Assembly (NCBI GenBank): GCA_023438885.1
Contig: JAEXPS010000048.1
Coordinates: 1-15,351 of the forward strand
Direction of reading: 5' to 3'
DNA: 15,351 bases
Origin: Actinomycetes bacterium
GTDB lineage: Bacteria; Actinomycetota; Actinomycetes; Actinomycetales; Cellulomonadaceae
Below the pieces are notes generated by a model. That model saw nothing but the letters and a program-made list of their open reading frames with translations, ran no database searches and had not been told where the DNA came from. Positions 8,058 through 15,108 of the stretch are shown here, piece by piece. Within the stretch, counting starts at the first letter, position 1. Every line of letters begins with the position of its first letter. Made by a program: the position numbers and the translations under genes.

Positions 8058-8411
8058 TCACCCTGGAGTCGCCCCCGCCACGGCGCGGGCGTACCGCTCC
8101 GCCAGCGCGCGGACGTGCCCGACGAGCTCCGGCGGCTCGGTCACCTCGAAGTCGGCGTCCAGCATCCCGAGGTACACCGCGACGGTCTCCAACCGGTCGG
8201 CGCCGGTGGCGAGCACGCACGTGTGCTCGTCGGCCGGCTCGACGACGCCGACCGCGGGGTTGATGCGGGCCGCGACCGCGGCCGCCGGCGCGTGGACCAC
8301 CACGCGCGCCCGCACGCGGAAGCCGGCGGCGGAGACGTCGCGCGCCACGGAGGCCGCGAGGTCGTCGGGCACCGGACGGGGAGCGAAGCGCGGTCCCACC
8401 GGCGTGCGCAC
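8058..8411 (-). pseudogene. 5'-truncated WYL-domain transcriptional regulator (C-terminal remnant)
   Basis: The 117 remaining residues match the C-terminal part of WYL-domain HTH regulators (YafY/PafC-like). They begin at the typical RTPVGPRFAPRPVPDD join, then FRVRARVVVHAPAAAVAARI, VGVVEPADEHTCVLATG, and ADFEVTEPPELVGHVRALAERY. The N-terminal HTH and the WYL core, roughly 200 residues, are missing. At 8411 the similarity stops abruptly and the opposite strand immediately becomes coding for a hydrolase remnant. The apparent GTG start at 8409-8411 is therefore probably only a leftover internal codon. The remnant frame has no internal stop, so the deletion may be recent. Confidence 0.75.
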
Positions 8412-8781
8412 CGACTCTCCGGCCGGGCTGCTGGCCTGGAACGCGGAGCTGCGGAGCGGGTTCGGGGACTTCGCGCAGTACGTCGACGTAGAGACCTACC
8501 TGACCCACGTGTCCGTCTACTGGTTCACGCGGACCGCGGGGTCGGCGGCGCGGGCGTACTTCGAGGACGCGCGCAGCGGCGCCGGCTACCGGGAGATCCC
8601 GGTGACGGTACCGACGGCCGTGGCGGTGTTCCCTCAGGACTACCTCACGCTGCGGGTGTGCGCCGAGCGGTCGGTGAACCTGGTGCGGTACACCGAGATG
8701 CCGAGCGGCGGGCACTTCGCCTACGCCACGGACACGGACCTGATCGTCCGGGACCTGCGGGAGTTCTTCGCCCAGCTCTGA
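8412..8781 (+). pseudogene. 5'-truncated epoxide-hydrolase-like alpha/beta hydrolase (C-terminal remnant)
   Basis: About 122 residues resembling the C-terminal third of epoxide-hydrolase-family alpha/beta hydrolases: DSPAGLLAWNAELRSGF at the lid/core junction, TYLTHVSVYWFTRTAGSAAR, YFEDARSG, then VPTAVAVFPQD and the C-terminal histidine region MPSGGHFAYATDTDLIVRDL, whose His would be the catalytic base. The nucleophile-containing N-terminal part is absent. The frame remains open upstream to 8206, but that portion is antisense to the WYL remnant and is not hydrolase sequence. The two remnants are the 3' ends of what was probably a divergent regulator/hydrolase pair. No ribosome site is seen for a truncated product. 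Confidence 0.78.
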
Positions 8782-8818
8782 GATGGCCGCCGGGACCTCG
8801 GCAGAGCCGGATACGACG

Positions 8819-8860
8819 AAGGGCCCTGTGTCCAGCGTCTCGGCTGGCCACAAGGCCCTT
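8819..8860. terminator. Long stem-loop terminator after tRNA-Pro and the hydrolase remnant
   Basis: 8819-8836 and 8843-8860 form an 18-bp stem (16 exact pairs, plus one wobble and one mismatch in either direction) with a 6-nt loop. It lies 8 nt beyond the tRNA 3' end on the minus strand and 37 nt after the hydrolase stop on the plus strand, so it could act in both directions. No long T-tract follows on either side. Confidence 0.8.
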
Positions 8861-8867
8861 CTGCCTG

Positions 8868-8941
<74 letters not shown>

Positions 8942-8954
8942 TTGAAGCCTCCCT

Positions 8955-8960
8955 AGGGTA
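8955..8960 (-). promoter_or_regulatory. -10 box of tRNA-Pro
   Basis: On the minus strand TACCCT fits TANNNT and is 13 nt from the mature tRNA 5' end, so transcription would begin about 6 nt ahead of the tRNA. No clear -35 was identified. Confidence 0.45.
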
Positions 8961-9004
8961 ACGGATCGGCAGCCCGCGGCGAAAACGTCGTGGCCTGCCA
9001 GCCG

Positions 9005-9961
9005 TCAGGAGTCCGGCGGCGCGAGAGTCAGCAGGGTGGCCTCGGGCCGCACCGCGAAGCGGATCGGCGCGTAGGGGCTCGTGCCCAGGCCCGCCGAGAC
9101 GTGCAGCCACATCGAGTCGGCACCGCCCGGGTGGTCCGGGCGGGGGCCCGGCCAGCCGTGCAGGCCCTTGGCGCGGCGGGTGTCCAGGTCGCTGTTCGTC
9201 GTCAGCGCACCCCAACCCGGCACGCCGAGCTGGCCGCCGTGGGTGTGGCCGGCGATGGCCAGGTCCACGCCGTCGGCGAGGAACGCGTCGAGCACCCGCC
9301 GGTACGGCGCGTGGGTGACCCCGACGTGCAGGTCGACGTCACCGTCGCGGCGGGCGTCGTCAGGCCCGCCCGGGGCGGGCATGCGGTCGGCGTCGAGGTG
9401 GGCGTCGGCGGTCCCGACGAACGACACCCGCCGCCCGTCGAGGTCGAGCACCCCGCGATGGTTGTCCAGGTCGAGCCAGCCGGCGGCCGTGAACCGCCCG
9501 ACGAGCTCACGCCACGGCAGCGGCGTCGGCGCGGGGTGATGGGTCCGCGCGTCCGGCAGCAGGTAGCGGGCCGGGTTCTTGGGCTTGGGCCCGACGAAGT
9601 CGTTGGAACCCAGCACGAACGCACCCGGCACGGCCAGCAGCGGCTCGAGGGCGTCGAGCACCGTGGTCATCGCCTCGAGGTGCGCCCAGTTGTCGCCCGT
9701 GTTCACGACGAGGTGGGGGCGCCAGGTGGCCAAGTCGCGCACCCAGTCGACCTTGCGGCGCTGTCCGGGGGTCAGGTGCAGGTCGCTGACGTGCAGCACG
9801 CGCAGCGGCTCCTGGCCGGGCGGCAGGAGCGGCACGGTCACCTGTCGCAGGGCGTACCAGCGCACCTCCACGAGGGCGGCCCAGGCGAGCGCGCCGGCGC
9901 CCGCGAGGGCGAGCGCGCCCGCCGCCCGGGTGAGGCCCGGGCGAGTGGATCGGTTCGTCAT
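9005..9961 (-). CDS. Membrane-anchored metallophosphoesterase (Rv3683-like)
   Basis: A calcineurin-like phosphoesterase of 318 residues. An uncleaved N-terminal anchor of alanine/glycine-rich hydrophobic residues spans about 13-32. Metal-binding motifs follow in order: D60-L-H62 in VLHVSDLHL, G89-D90-N91, G118-S-N-D121 (variant of GNHD), T216-H217, and G238-H-T-H241 in AGHTHGGQ. The set is complete, so it is probably active. The family includes UDP-2,3-diacylglucosamine hydrolase-like and YaeI-like enzymes, but the substrate here cannot be named. It starts 13 nt after the PBP stop and is probably cotranscribed with it, a pairing also seen as ponA2-Rv3683 in Mycobacterium tuberculosis. This suggests a role in cell-envelope metabolism. 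Confidence 0.92.
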   Translation of the reverse strand: MTNRSTRPGLTRAAGALALAGAGALAWAALVEVRWYALRQVTVPLLPPGQEPLRVLHVSDLHLTPGQRRKVDWVRDLATWRPHLVVNTGDNWAHLEAMTTVLDALEPLLAVPGAFVLGSNDFVGPKPKNPARYLLPDARTHHPAPTPLPWRELVGRFTAAGWLDLDNHRGVLDLDGRRVSFVGTADAHLDADRMPAPGGPDDARRDGDVDLHVGVTHAPYRRVLDAFLADGVDLAIAGHTHGGQLGVPGWGALTTNSDLDTRRAKGLHGWPGPRPDHPGGADSMWLHVSAGLGTSPYAPIRFAVRPEATLLTLAPPDS

Positions 9962-9974
9962 CGGCAGCCGACGA

Positions 9975-12449
9975 TCACGGGCGCTTGCCGTCTGGCCTGT
10001 CCGCTGGCGGCCTGGGCTGCGGGTTCGGGTCTGGCGGCTGGGCTTGCTGGGGGGGCTGGACTGGCTCGGGCTGCGGCCCTTGCCCGTTGGAGATCGTCAG
10101 CGTGATCACCGAGTTCTTGGTGACCTTGCCCGTCGGGCTCTGGGCGACGACCGTCCCGGCCGCGCGGTAGTCGGTCGCCTGCTCCCTGGCGATCTTCACC
10201 CGGAAGCCCGCCTCCTCCAGGGTCCTCGTCGCCACGTCCTGCGACATGTCGACCACGTTGGGCACCTCGGCGCGGTCGCCGTAGATCTCCTTGTTGCCCG
10301 GAGCTGCGAAGTCGGGCACGTTGGCGCCGGCCATCACCTGGTTCATGTACCGCGCCCAGGTGGGGGCGGCGATCGACGAGCCGTACGGGCCTCTCGTCCA
10401 CCTGTGGCCGTTGATGACCTGGTTGTGCATCGAGTAGAAGCCGTCGGAGTGGCCCACCCAGACGGCGGTGGCGCGCAGCGGGGTGTAGCCGACGAACCAG
10501 TTGTTCTCGTTCTCGGACGTCGTACCGGTCTTGCCGGCAGCCGGGTACGTCGGCTTCGGCCGGACGTCGCTCGCGGTGCCCGACCAGACGTTCTTCAGCG
10601 TGTAGTTGACGGCAGCCGCGATGCGCGGTTCGAGCTTCTCCTGGCAGTCCGCGGACGGGACAGGCAGCTGGTTGCCGTCCGAGTCCTTCACCTCGGTGAT
10701 CGCGATCGGCTTGCAGTAGGTGCCGTTCGCCGCGAAGGCGGCGAAGGCGGCGGCCATCGAGAGAGGCGCCACGCTGTCGGAACCGATGACGTTGGCGGGC
10801 TTGGGGTCGATGTTCCCGGTACCGGACTTGCCGCCCGGCTTGACCACGCCGAGGTCGGCGGCGCCCTGCATGATGTTGCAGAGGTCGAGCTCCGACGCCA
10901 TCACCAGGTAGGCGGAGTTCACGGACTTCCTCGTCGCGTCGAGGGCATCCATCACACCGCCCTGGCCCTCGGAGTTGCCCGGCGTCCACGTCTTGCTCGG
11001 GCCGTACGGCTGGCCGCAGGCGGTGAAGTCCCTCTCGTTGAGAGGCCGCTTCGTGCCGTCGAACGTCTCGGTGAGGCTGTGCCCCGCCTTGAGCCACTCG
11101 ACCAGGGTGAACGGCTTGAAGGTCGACCCGGGCGCGAACCCGGAGGCGCTGCCGTACTCGTTCGACGTGTTCCAGTTCACCGACGTCACGGTCGGGTCGT
11201 CGCTCTGCGCGGCCGAGTAGATCCGGTTCTGCGCCATCGCCGTGATCTTCCCGGTGCCGGGCTCGACCGTGACGATGGTGCTGCCCACACCCGAGGGGTC
11301 GTTGTACGGCACGCCGGCGTTGACCTCGTTCCACGCGATCGTCTGCTCGCCCGGAAGCAGCGTGGTGGTGATGGTCAGGCCGCCGCGGTACAGCAGGGCC
11401 ATGCGGGCCTTCTTGTCGGGGCCGAATGCGGGGTCGTTGAGGATCGTCTTGGTGACGTAGTCGCAGAAGAACCCCGAGCCGGCCACCTTCTCGCCCGCGG
11501 TGGTGCAGCCCTGCTTGATCTCCGCGGGCATCAACGTCGAGGACAGCGGCGTCGCCACGCCCGCCGTGTACTCCTCGGGGGTGATGTAGCCCTGGTCGCG
11601 CATCAGGCCGAGGACCACGTTGCGGCGTCCCTGCGACGCCGCCGGGTTGCGCAGCGGGTCGTTGGCCGTGGGGCTCTGCGTGATGCCGGCGATGGTGGCG
11701 GCCTCGATGTAGTTGAGGTCGCTCGCGTGCTTGTTGAAGAAGGACTGCGCGGCCGCCTCGACGCCGTAGACGGACTTGGCGCCGAACTGCGCGATGTTGA
11801 GGTACGCCTGGAGGATCTGGTCCTTGGTCATCCGCTTCTCGAGCGTGATGGCCAGCTTCGCCTCACGCAGCTTGCGCGCGTAGCCTTCGCTGCCCTTGTT
11901 GATCGTCGCCGCCCGCAGCGCCGCCTGCCGTTCCACCGGGTCCTCGATGGTGTTCGCGGCCTGCAGCAGCACGTTCTTGACGTACTGCTGGGTGAGCGTC
12001 GACGCGCCCTGCGTCTCGTCGTTGAGAACGCCGACCGCGAGCGCGCGCAGCATGCCCTGGGGGTCGATGCCGGAGTGCTCGTAGAACCGCTTGTCCTCGA
12101 CCGCGATGACCGCCTTCTGCATGATCGGCGCGATCTCGTCGAGCGTCACGATGGAGCGGTTCTCGGTGAAGAACGTCGCCAACTGGGTGCCGTCGGCCGC
12201 CAGGATCACCGACTTCTGCGGCAGCTCGGTGAGGTTCAGCTCGCTCGGCAGGTCGTCGAACGCCTGCTGGGACAGGCTCGCGGCGCCGTTGGCCAGGGCG
12301 ACCCCGGGCAGCGCGAGGCCCGCGGCGAGGACGCCGCCGATCCCGGCGACGAGCACGAAGGAGACCAGCAGCGCGATGCTCTGGGCGAACTTGCCGGTGG
12401 CGCGGGCGGCCTGGACCCCCCGGCCGCGCGAGCGTGGGCGAGACGGCAT
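9975..12449 (-). CDS. ponA2: Class A penicillin-binding protein, PonA2-like, with PASTA domain
   Basis: Bifunctional peptidoglycan synthase, 824 residues from ATG 12449. A basic cytoplasmic tail (SRPRSRGRG) precedes a membrane anchor at about 22-48. The GT51 glycosyltransferase domain has the catalytic glutamate E118 in VEDKRFYEHSGID and the ASTLTQQYVKN motif. The transpeptidase domain has the acyl-serine S442 in GSTFK (K445), S509-V-N511, and K640-T-G in GKTGTT. One PASTA domain occupies about 729-793 (VPNVVDMSQDVATRTLEEAG). A proline/glutamine-rich extracellular tail ends the protein. All catalytic motifs are intact. The frame is open upstream to 12653, but that part is not PBP-like. No Shine-Dalgarno is present; a TACCCT -10 box 6 nt before the ATG suggests a leaderless mRNA. 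It is divergent from the WhiB gene, as ponA2 is from whiB4 in M. tuberculosis. Confidence 0.95.
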   Translation of the reverse strand: MPSRPRSRGRGVQAARATGKFAQSIALLVSFVLVAGIGGVLAAGLALPGVALANGAASLSQQAFDDLPSELNLTELPQKSVILAADGTQLATFFTENRSIVTLDEIAPIMQKAVIAVEDKRFYEHSGIDPQGMLRALAVGVLNDETQGASTLTQQYVKNVLLQAANTIEDPVERQAALRAATINKGSEGYARKLREAKLAITLEKRMTKDQILQAYLNIAQFGAKSVYGVEAAAQSFFNKHASDLNYIEAATIAGITQSPTANDPLRNPAASQGRRNVVLGLMRDQGYITPEEYTAGVATPLSSTLMPAEIKQGCTTAGEKVAGSGFFCDYVTKTILNDPAFGPDKKARMALLYRGGLTITTTLLPGEQTIAWNEVNAGVPYNDPSGVGSTIVTVEPGTGKITAMAQNRIYSAAQSDDPTVTSVNWNTSNEYGSASGFAPGSTFKPFTLVEWLKAGHSLTETFDGTKRPLNERDFTACGQPYGPSKTWTPGNSEGQGGVMDALDATRKSVNSAYLVMASELDLCNIMQGAADLGVVKPGGKSGTGNIDPKPANVIGSDSVAPLSMAAAFAAFAANGTYCKPIAITEVKDSDGNQLPVPSADCQEKLEPRIAAAVNYTLKNVWSGTASDVRPKPTYPAAGKTGTTSENENNWFVGYTPLRATAVWVGHSDGFYSMHNQVINGHRWTRGPYGSSIAAPTWARYMNQVMAGANVPDFAAPGNKEIYGDRAEVPNVVDMSQDVATRTLEEAGFRVKIAREQATDYRAAGTVVAQSPTGKVTKNSVITLTISNGQGPQPEPVQPPQQAQPPDPNPQPRPPADRPDGKRP

Positions 12450-12455
12450 GGCACG

Positions 12456-12461
12456 AGGGTA
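12456..12461 (-). promoter_or_regulatory. Leaderless promoter -10 box of the PBP gene
   Basis: On the minus strand TACCCT is followed by 6 nt and then the ATG, with no ribosome site between. In actinobacteria TANNNT-N6-7-ATG/GTG is the usual geometry of leaderless transcripts. The -35 (ctggct, 17-nt spacing) is weak. Confidence 0.55.
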
Positions 12462-12714
12462 TTCGACCCGACCCCGGCAGCCAGAGCGGGTGACGGGTGC
12501 TCCGGTGACCTGCACCGGACCTGCACACAACGGGCGGTGCAGCGCTCGCGCCCGTGACTCCGGGACCAACGTCCCGATCGTCGGGCACAGCATGGGCAGA
12601 TGCCACGGGATCCGTCGGGGGAACGCTCCCAATCTGCGGGTCCCAGGGTGCAACAGCGCGATCGACCGCGGATTTGACCCGGTCGGGGACTCGTCACGGG
12701 CATGCCCGAACCGC

Positions 12715-12720
12715 TAGCGT
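12715..12720 (+). promoter_or_regulatory. Candidate -10 box of the whiB gene
   Basis: TAGCGT fits TANNNT and would give a leader of about 36 nt before GTG 12763, including the aggag ribosome site at 12751-12755. No convincing -35 is present at standard spacing. Confidence 0.4.
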
Positions 12721-12762
12721 CCGCCGCAGAGACAGTGTTTCGGGGGATCTAGGAGACCGGCA

Positions 12763-13062
12763 GTGCGCATGGGGGGAATGAAGGAAGGGCACTGGACGGC
12801 GAGCGCATCCTGCGGGGAGGGCCGAGTGGCCCCCGACGCGCTCTTCGCCGAAGGACAGGCCCAGAAGGAGGTACGTGCGGTCTGCCTGACGTGCCTGGTT
12901 CGCCTGGAGTGCCTCGCCGACGCGCTGGACTCGCGGGCCGACTTCGGGGTGTGGGGCGGCATGACCGAGCGTGAGCGCCGCGCGCTGCTGCGCCGCCGCC
13001 CCGACGTGCGGTCCTGGTGGGCCGAGCTCGTCACCGCCCAAGAGACGGTGGGCGTGGGCTGA
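12763..13062 (+). CDS. WhiB-family iron-sulfur regulator (WhiB4/WblA-like)
   Basis: A 99-residue redox-responsive transcription factor. The four cluster-binding cysteines are C17, C41, C44 and C50 (CLTC plus LEC), followed by the G62-VWGG turn, in FGVWGGMTERERRALLRRRP, and a basic DNA-contact segment. GTG 12763 was chosen because aggag lies 7 nt upstream; ATG at 12769 and 12778 are in frame but farther from it. WhiB proteins bind a [4Fe-4S] cluster sensitive to oxygen or NO and commonly act with the primary sigma factor. The position divergent from a PonA2-like PBP and metallophosphoesterase, and near RidA, Crp and nth, matches M. tuberculosis whiB4 and Streptomyces wblA, so I infer orthology to that branch. 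Confidence 0.93.
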   Translation: MRMGGMKEGHWTASASCGEGRVAPDALFAEGQAQKEVRAVCLTCLVRLECLADALDSRADFGVWGGMTERERRALLRRRPDVRSWWAELVTAQETVGVG

Positions 13063-13068
13063 GTCGCC

Positions 13069-13080
13069 TAGGGTGACGCC
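13069..13080 (+). promoter_or_regulatory. Leaderless promoter -10 of the DUF4177-RidA operon
   Basis: TAGGGT at 13069-13074 is followed by 6 nt (gacgcc) and ATG 13081, with no ribosome site in between. This is the leaderless geometry TANNNT-N6-ATG and gives the two small genes their own promoter despite the 18-bp gap after the whiB stop. Confidence 0.55.
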
Positions 13081-13242
13081 ATGGCAGCCACCCGCTGGGA
13101 GTACGCGACCGTCCCCCTCCTCATCCACGCGACCAAGGCGATCCTCGACCAGTGGGGTGCCGACGGCTGGGAACTGGTCACGGTGATCGGCGGCCCGGAC
13201 GGCGGCCTGGTCGCGTACCTCAAGCGGCCCAAGGAGGCCTGA
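13081..13242 (+). CDS. DUF4177 small protein
   Basis: A 53-residue protein starting MAATRWEYATVPLL and containing the hallmark LDQWGADGWELVTVI of DUF4177, followed by GGLVAYLKRPKEA. The length is typical for this family. Its function is not established; it is almost always encoded just before the RidA-family gene in actinobacteria (Rv3678A-Rv3678c in M. tuberculosis), and here its stop shares one base with the RidA start. It is probably expressed from a leaderless promoter immediately upstream. No signal peptide or membrane segment. Confidence 0.9.
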   Translation: MAATRWEYATVPLLIHATKAILDQWGADGWELVTVIGGPDGGLVAYLKRPKEA

Positions 13243-13736
13243 TGTCGGTCGCCGACCGTCTGGCCGAGCTCGGCCTGGCGCTGCCCGTCGCTGCCGCTCC
13301 CGTGGGCGCCTACGTCCCCGCGCTGCGCACCGGCTCGCTCGTGTTCACCTCGGGCCAGCTGCCCTTCGCGGACGGCGTGCTCCCGGCCACGGGCGTCGTC
13401 GGCGCCGGGGTCGGGCAGGTGGACCCCGAGGCGGCCCACGGCTATGCGCGCACCGCCGCGCTCAACGCGGTCGCGGCGGTCGCGGGGGTGCTCGCCGCGG
13501 AGACCGGCGAGGAGCCCGCCGCCGCGCTCGATCGCGTGGCGCGCGTGGTGAAGGTGGTCGGTTTCGTCGCCTCCGATCCGGGGTTCACCGGCCAGCCCGC
13601 CGTGATCAACGGCGCCAGCAACCTGCTCCAGGAGCTGTTCGGCGATGCTGGGGTCCACGCGCGGTCCGCGGTCGGCGTGGCGGCGCTGCCGCTGGGCTCG
13701 CCCGTCGAGGTCGAGATCGTCGTCGAGACCCGCTGA
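13242..13736 (+). CDS. RidA (YjgF/YER057c/UK114)-family protein
   Basis: A 164-residue cytoplasmic protein with start ATG 13242 and an aaggagg ribosome site 4 nt upstream; the start shares one base with the DUF4177 stop (TGATG). The family pattern is clear: LVFTSGQLPF near residue 35, AALNAVAAVAGVL, VVKVVGFVASDPGF, and HARSAVGVAALPLGSPVEVEIV at the C-terminus, with the arginine that in RidA enzymes holds the imine carboxylate. Canonical RidA hydrolyses reactive enamine/imine intermediates from PLP enzymes, but this is a longer subgroup (about 150-165 residues) whose activity is not established. Confidence 0.92.
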   Translation: MSVADRLAELGLALPVAAAPVGAYVPALRTGSLVFTSGQLPFADGVLPATGVVGAGVGQVDPEAAHGYARTAALNAVAAVAGVLAAETGEEPAAALDRVARVVKVVGFVASDPGFTGQPAVINGASNLLQELFGDAGVHARSAVGVAALPLGSPVEVEIVVETR

Positions 13737-13743
13737 CGCGCGT

Positions 13744-13768
13744 ACGACGAGGCACGCGGGCTCGTCGT
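13744..13768. terminator. Bidirectional terminator between convergent ridA-like and crp genes
   Basis: acgacgag (13744-13751) and ctcgtcgt (13761-13768) form a perfect 8-bp stem with a 9-nt loop in the 43-bp gap between the two convergent stops. No T-tract is present. Confidence 0.6.
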
Positions 13769-13779
13769 CCGCCATCGCC

Positions 13780-14460
13780 TCAGTGGGAGCGGCGCCCGAG
13801 CCGCTCGGGTTCCAGCAGCACGATGGTGCGACCTTCCCGGCGCAGCCAGCCGCGCGCGGTGAAGTCCGCGAGCGCCTTGTTCACCGTCTCGCGCGAGGCG
13901 CCGACGAGCTGGGCCAGCTCCTCCTGCGTCAGGCCGTGCGCCACGCGGATCCCGTCGTCGGTGTTCTGGCCGAACCGGGTGGCCAGGTCGAGCAGCGCCT
14001 TGGCGACGCGGCCCGGCACGTCCGTGAAGACGAGGTCCGCCAGTGCCTCGTTGGTGCGGCGCATGCGGCGGGCGAGCGAGCGCAGCAGGTGCTCGGCGAC
14101 CGCCGGGGTGGTGGCGAGCCACCGGGCGAGCTCGTCGTGCCCCATCTGGAGCACCACGGCGTCGCTGATCACCGTCGCCGTCGCCGTGCGCATGCCCGGG
14201 TCGAAGAGGGACAGCTCGCCGAGCAGCTCACCCGGTCCGAGGATCGCCAGCAAGTTCTCGCGACCGTCCGACGAGCGCAGGCCCAGCTTCACCGCGCCCG
14301 AGCGGATGACGTACAGGCTGTCGCCCGGCTCACCCTCGTGGAACAGGATGTCGCCACGCGCGACGTGGATCGCTGGCAGCGAGTCGATCACCCGGTGGGC
14401 GTCGCCGGGATCCAGCCCGGCGAAGATCGGGGCCGCCAGAACAGCCTCGTCGCCGTCCAT
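13780..14460 (-). CDS. crp: Crp/Fnr-family transcriptional regulator (GlxR-like)
   Basis: A 226-residue dimeric regulator starting at ATG 14460 with gggagg 5 nt upstream. The cyclic-nucleotide domain spans about 8-125, with GDILFHEGEPGDSLYVIRSG and the phosphate-binding cassette GELLGELSLFDPGMRTATA, which keeps the E and R that contact cAMP. The dimerisation helix follows, then the helix-turn-helix near residues 170-195 (LTQEELAQLVGASRETVNKAL). Length and motifs match GlxR of Corynebacterium and Rv3676 (Crp) of Mycobacterium, global regulators of carbon and respiratory genes. The frame is open upstream to 14871, but similarity starts at MDGDEAVLAAPIFAGL. Nearby nth, RidA and whiB support orthology. 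No TGTGA/TCACA site was seen in its own upstream region. Confidence 0.94.
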   Translation of the reverse strand: MDGDEAVLAAPIFAGLDPGDAHRVIDSLPAIHVARGDILFHEGEPGDSLYVIRSGAVKLGLRSSDGRENLLAILGPGELLGELSLFDPGMRTATATVISDAVVLQMGHDELARWLATTPAVAEHLLRSLARRMRRTNEALADLVFTDVPGRVAKALLDLATRFGQNTDDGIRVAHGLTQEELAQLVGASRETVNKALADFTARGWLRREGRTIVLLEPERLGRRSH

Positions 14461-14537
14461 CCGCACCTCCCGTGCGAGCCGCGGCCGCAGGGGGCGGACG
14501 CCTCCGGGCCAGTCTGCCCCATGAGCAGGTCGGACGT

Positions 14538-14954
14538 TCAGTTGGCGGGATCGAGGTCGAGCTCCGTGAGACTGAGGGCCTCGGGATCGGTGGCCAACCG
14601 GTCGATGAGGGCGTCGGTGGCGGCGACGAAGGCTTCCTCGACGCCGGCCTGGTAGCGGGCGAGGCGCTGGTCGAGGTCGCGCAGCTCCTCCAGCCGGGAG
14701 ACGTCGGAGCCGGGCACGCGCGGGCCGAGCACCGCCTCGAGGTCCGCAGGCCGGGGCACCTCGAGGCAGACGTCGAGCGGCAGCGCGAACGCGATCTGCT
14801 CGCCCAACGGCTGCGGACCCACGGTCCGCGCCACGAGGAGGTCGAGCCGCGAGCGCACGAGCCGCCGCCACCAGGCCACGCGTGCCCGCTCAGCCCGCAG
14901 GGCACGGTGATCCAGGCGCAGGGCGCGGATCTCCTGCCCCGTCGGTGCCGTCAT
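14538..14954 (-). CDS. RsiG/AmfC-like small helical protein
   Basis: A 138-residue protein from ATG 14954, with a ggaggg ribosome site 3 nt upstream. No signal peptide or membrane segment. It is predicted mainly helical, with a first charged helix at about 8-45 and a second at about 88-130, joined by a proline-containing linker. The end of the first helix, WWRRLVRSRLDLL, resembles the YVRRLLQGRIDIL segment of RsiG, the c-di-GMP-dependent anti-sigma factor long annotated as aerial mycelium formation protein. Of the E-x3-S-x2-R-x3-Q-x3-D motif only R and D are kept, so nucleotide binding is doubtful. It is encoded 77 nt upstream of crp on the same strand, probably cotranscribed. Assignment is from recall of the motif; an unrelated coiled-coil protein is possible. 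Confidence 0.5.
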   Translation of the reverse strand: MTAPTGQEIRALRLDHRALRAERARVAWWRRLVRSRLDLLVARTVGPQPLGEQIAFALPLDVCLEVPRPADLEAVLGPRVPGSDVSRLEELRDLDQRLARYQAGVEEAFVAATDALIDRLATDPEALSLTELDLDPAN

Positions 14955-15095
14955 CGGCCCTCCCGATGTCCGCAGCGGCCCGTCCGCCGCTGCCGTGGTT
15001 TCGGCCCCCGGTGGCGCGATCTTGAGGCGGCGGGCCGCGTGTCACTCGCAGGGAGCATCCGCAGCGGCGTCGGTGGGGGCGTCGGTGGGTGCAGG

Positions 15096-15108
15096 TAGCC
15101 TCCTGCGC
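15096..15108 (+). promoter_or_regulatory. Leaderless promoter -10 box of nth
   Basis: TAGCCT at 15096-15101 is followed by 7 nt and GTG 15109. No ribosome site lies between, which fits transcription beginning at the start codon itself. Confidence 0.55.

Larger units (their letters stand above)
12450..12762. other. Divergent promoter region between ponA2 and the whiB gene (313 bp)
   Basis: I see no gene in this stretch. It contains a 7-bp stem with 5-nt loop at 12501-12519 (tccggtg/caccgga) and a 6-bp stem with 4-nt loop at 12561-12576 (cgggac/gtcccg), either of which could be an operator or a fortuitous GC-rich dyad. Promoter elements for both flanking genes lie at its two ends. No TGTGA-N6-TCACA-type Crp/GlxR site was seen. 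Confidence 0.5.

Noticed and set aside
8206..8411. Plus-strand frame upstream of the hydrolase remnant as a genuine N-terminus
   Set aside because: It is antisense to clear WYL C-terminal sequence and has no hydrolase-like residues.
9579..12557. 992-codon plus-strand open frame opposite the PBP and phosphoesterase
   Set aside because: Complement of two well-supported genes; composition is valine/arginine/glycine-rich shadow coding with no domain.
13442..14122. Minus-strand frame across ridA-like and crp
   Set aside because: Out-of-frame shadow overlapping two recognised proteins and the intergenic hairpin.
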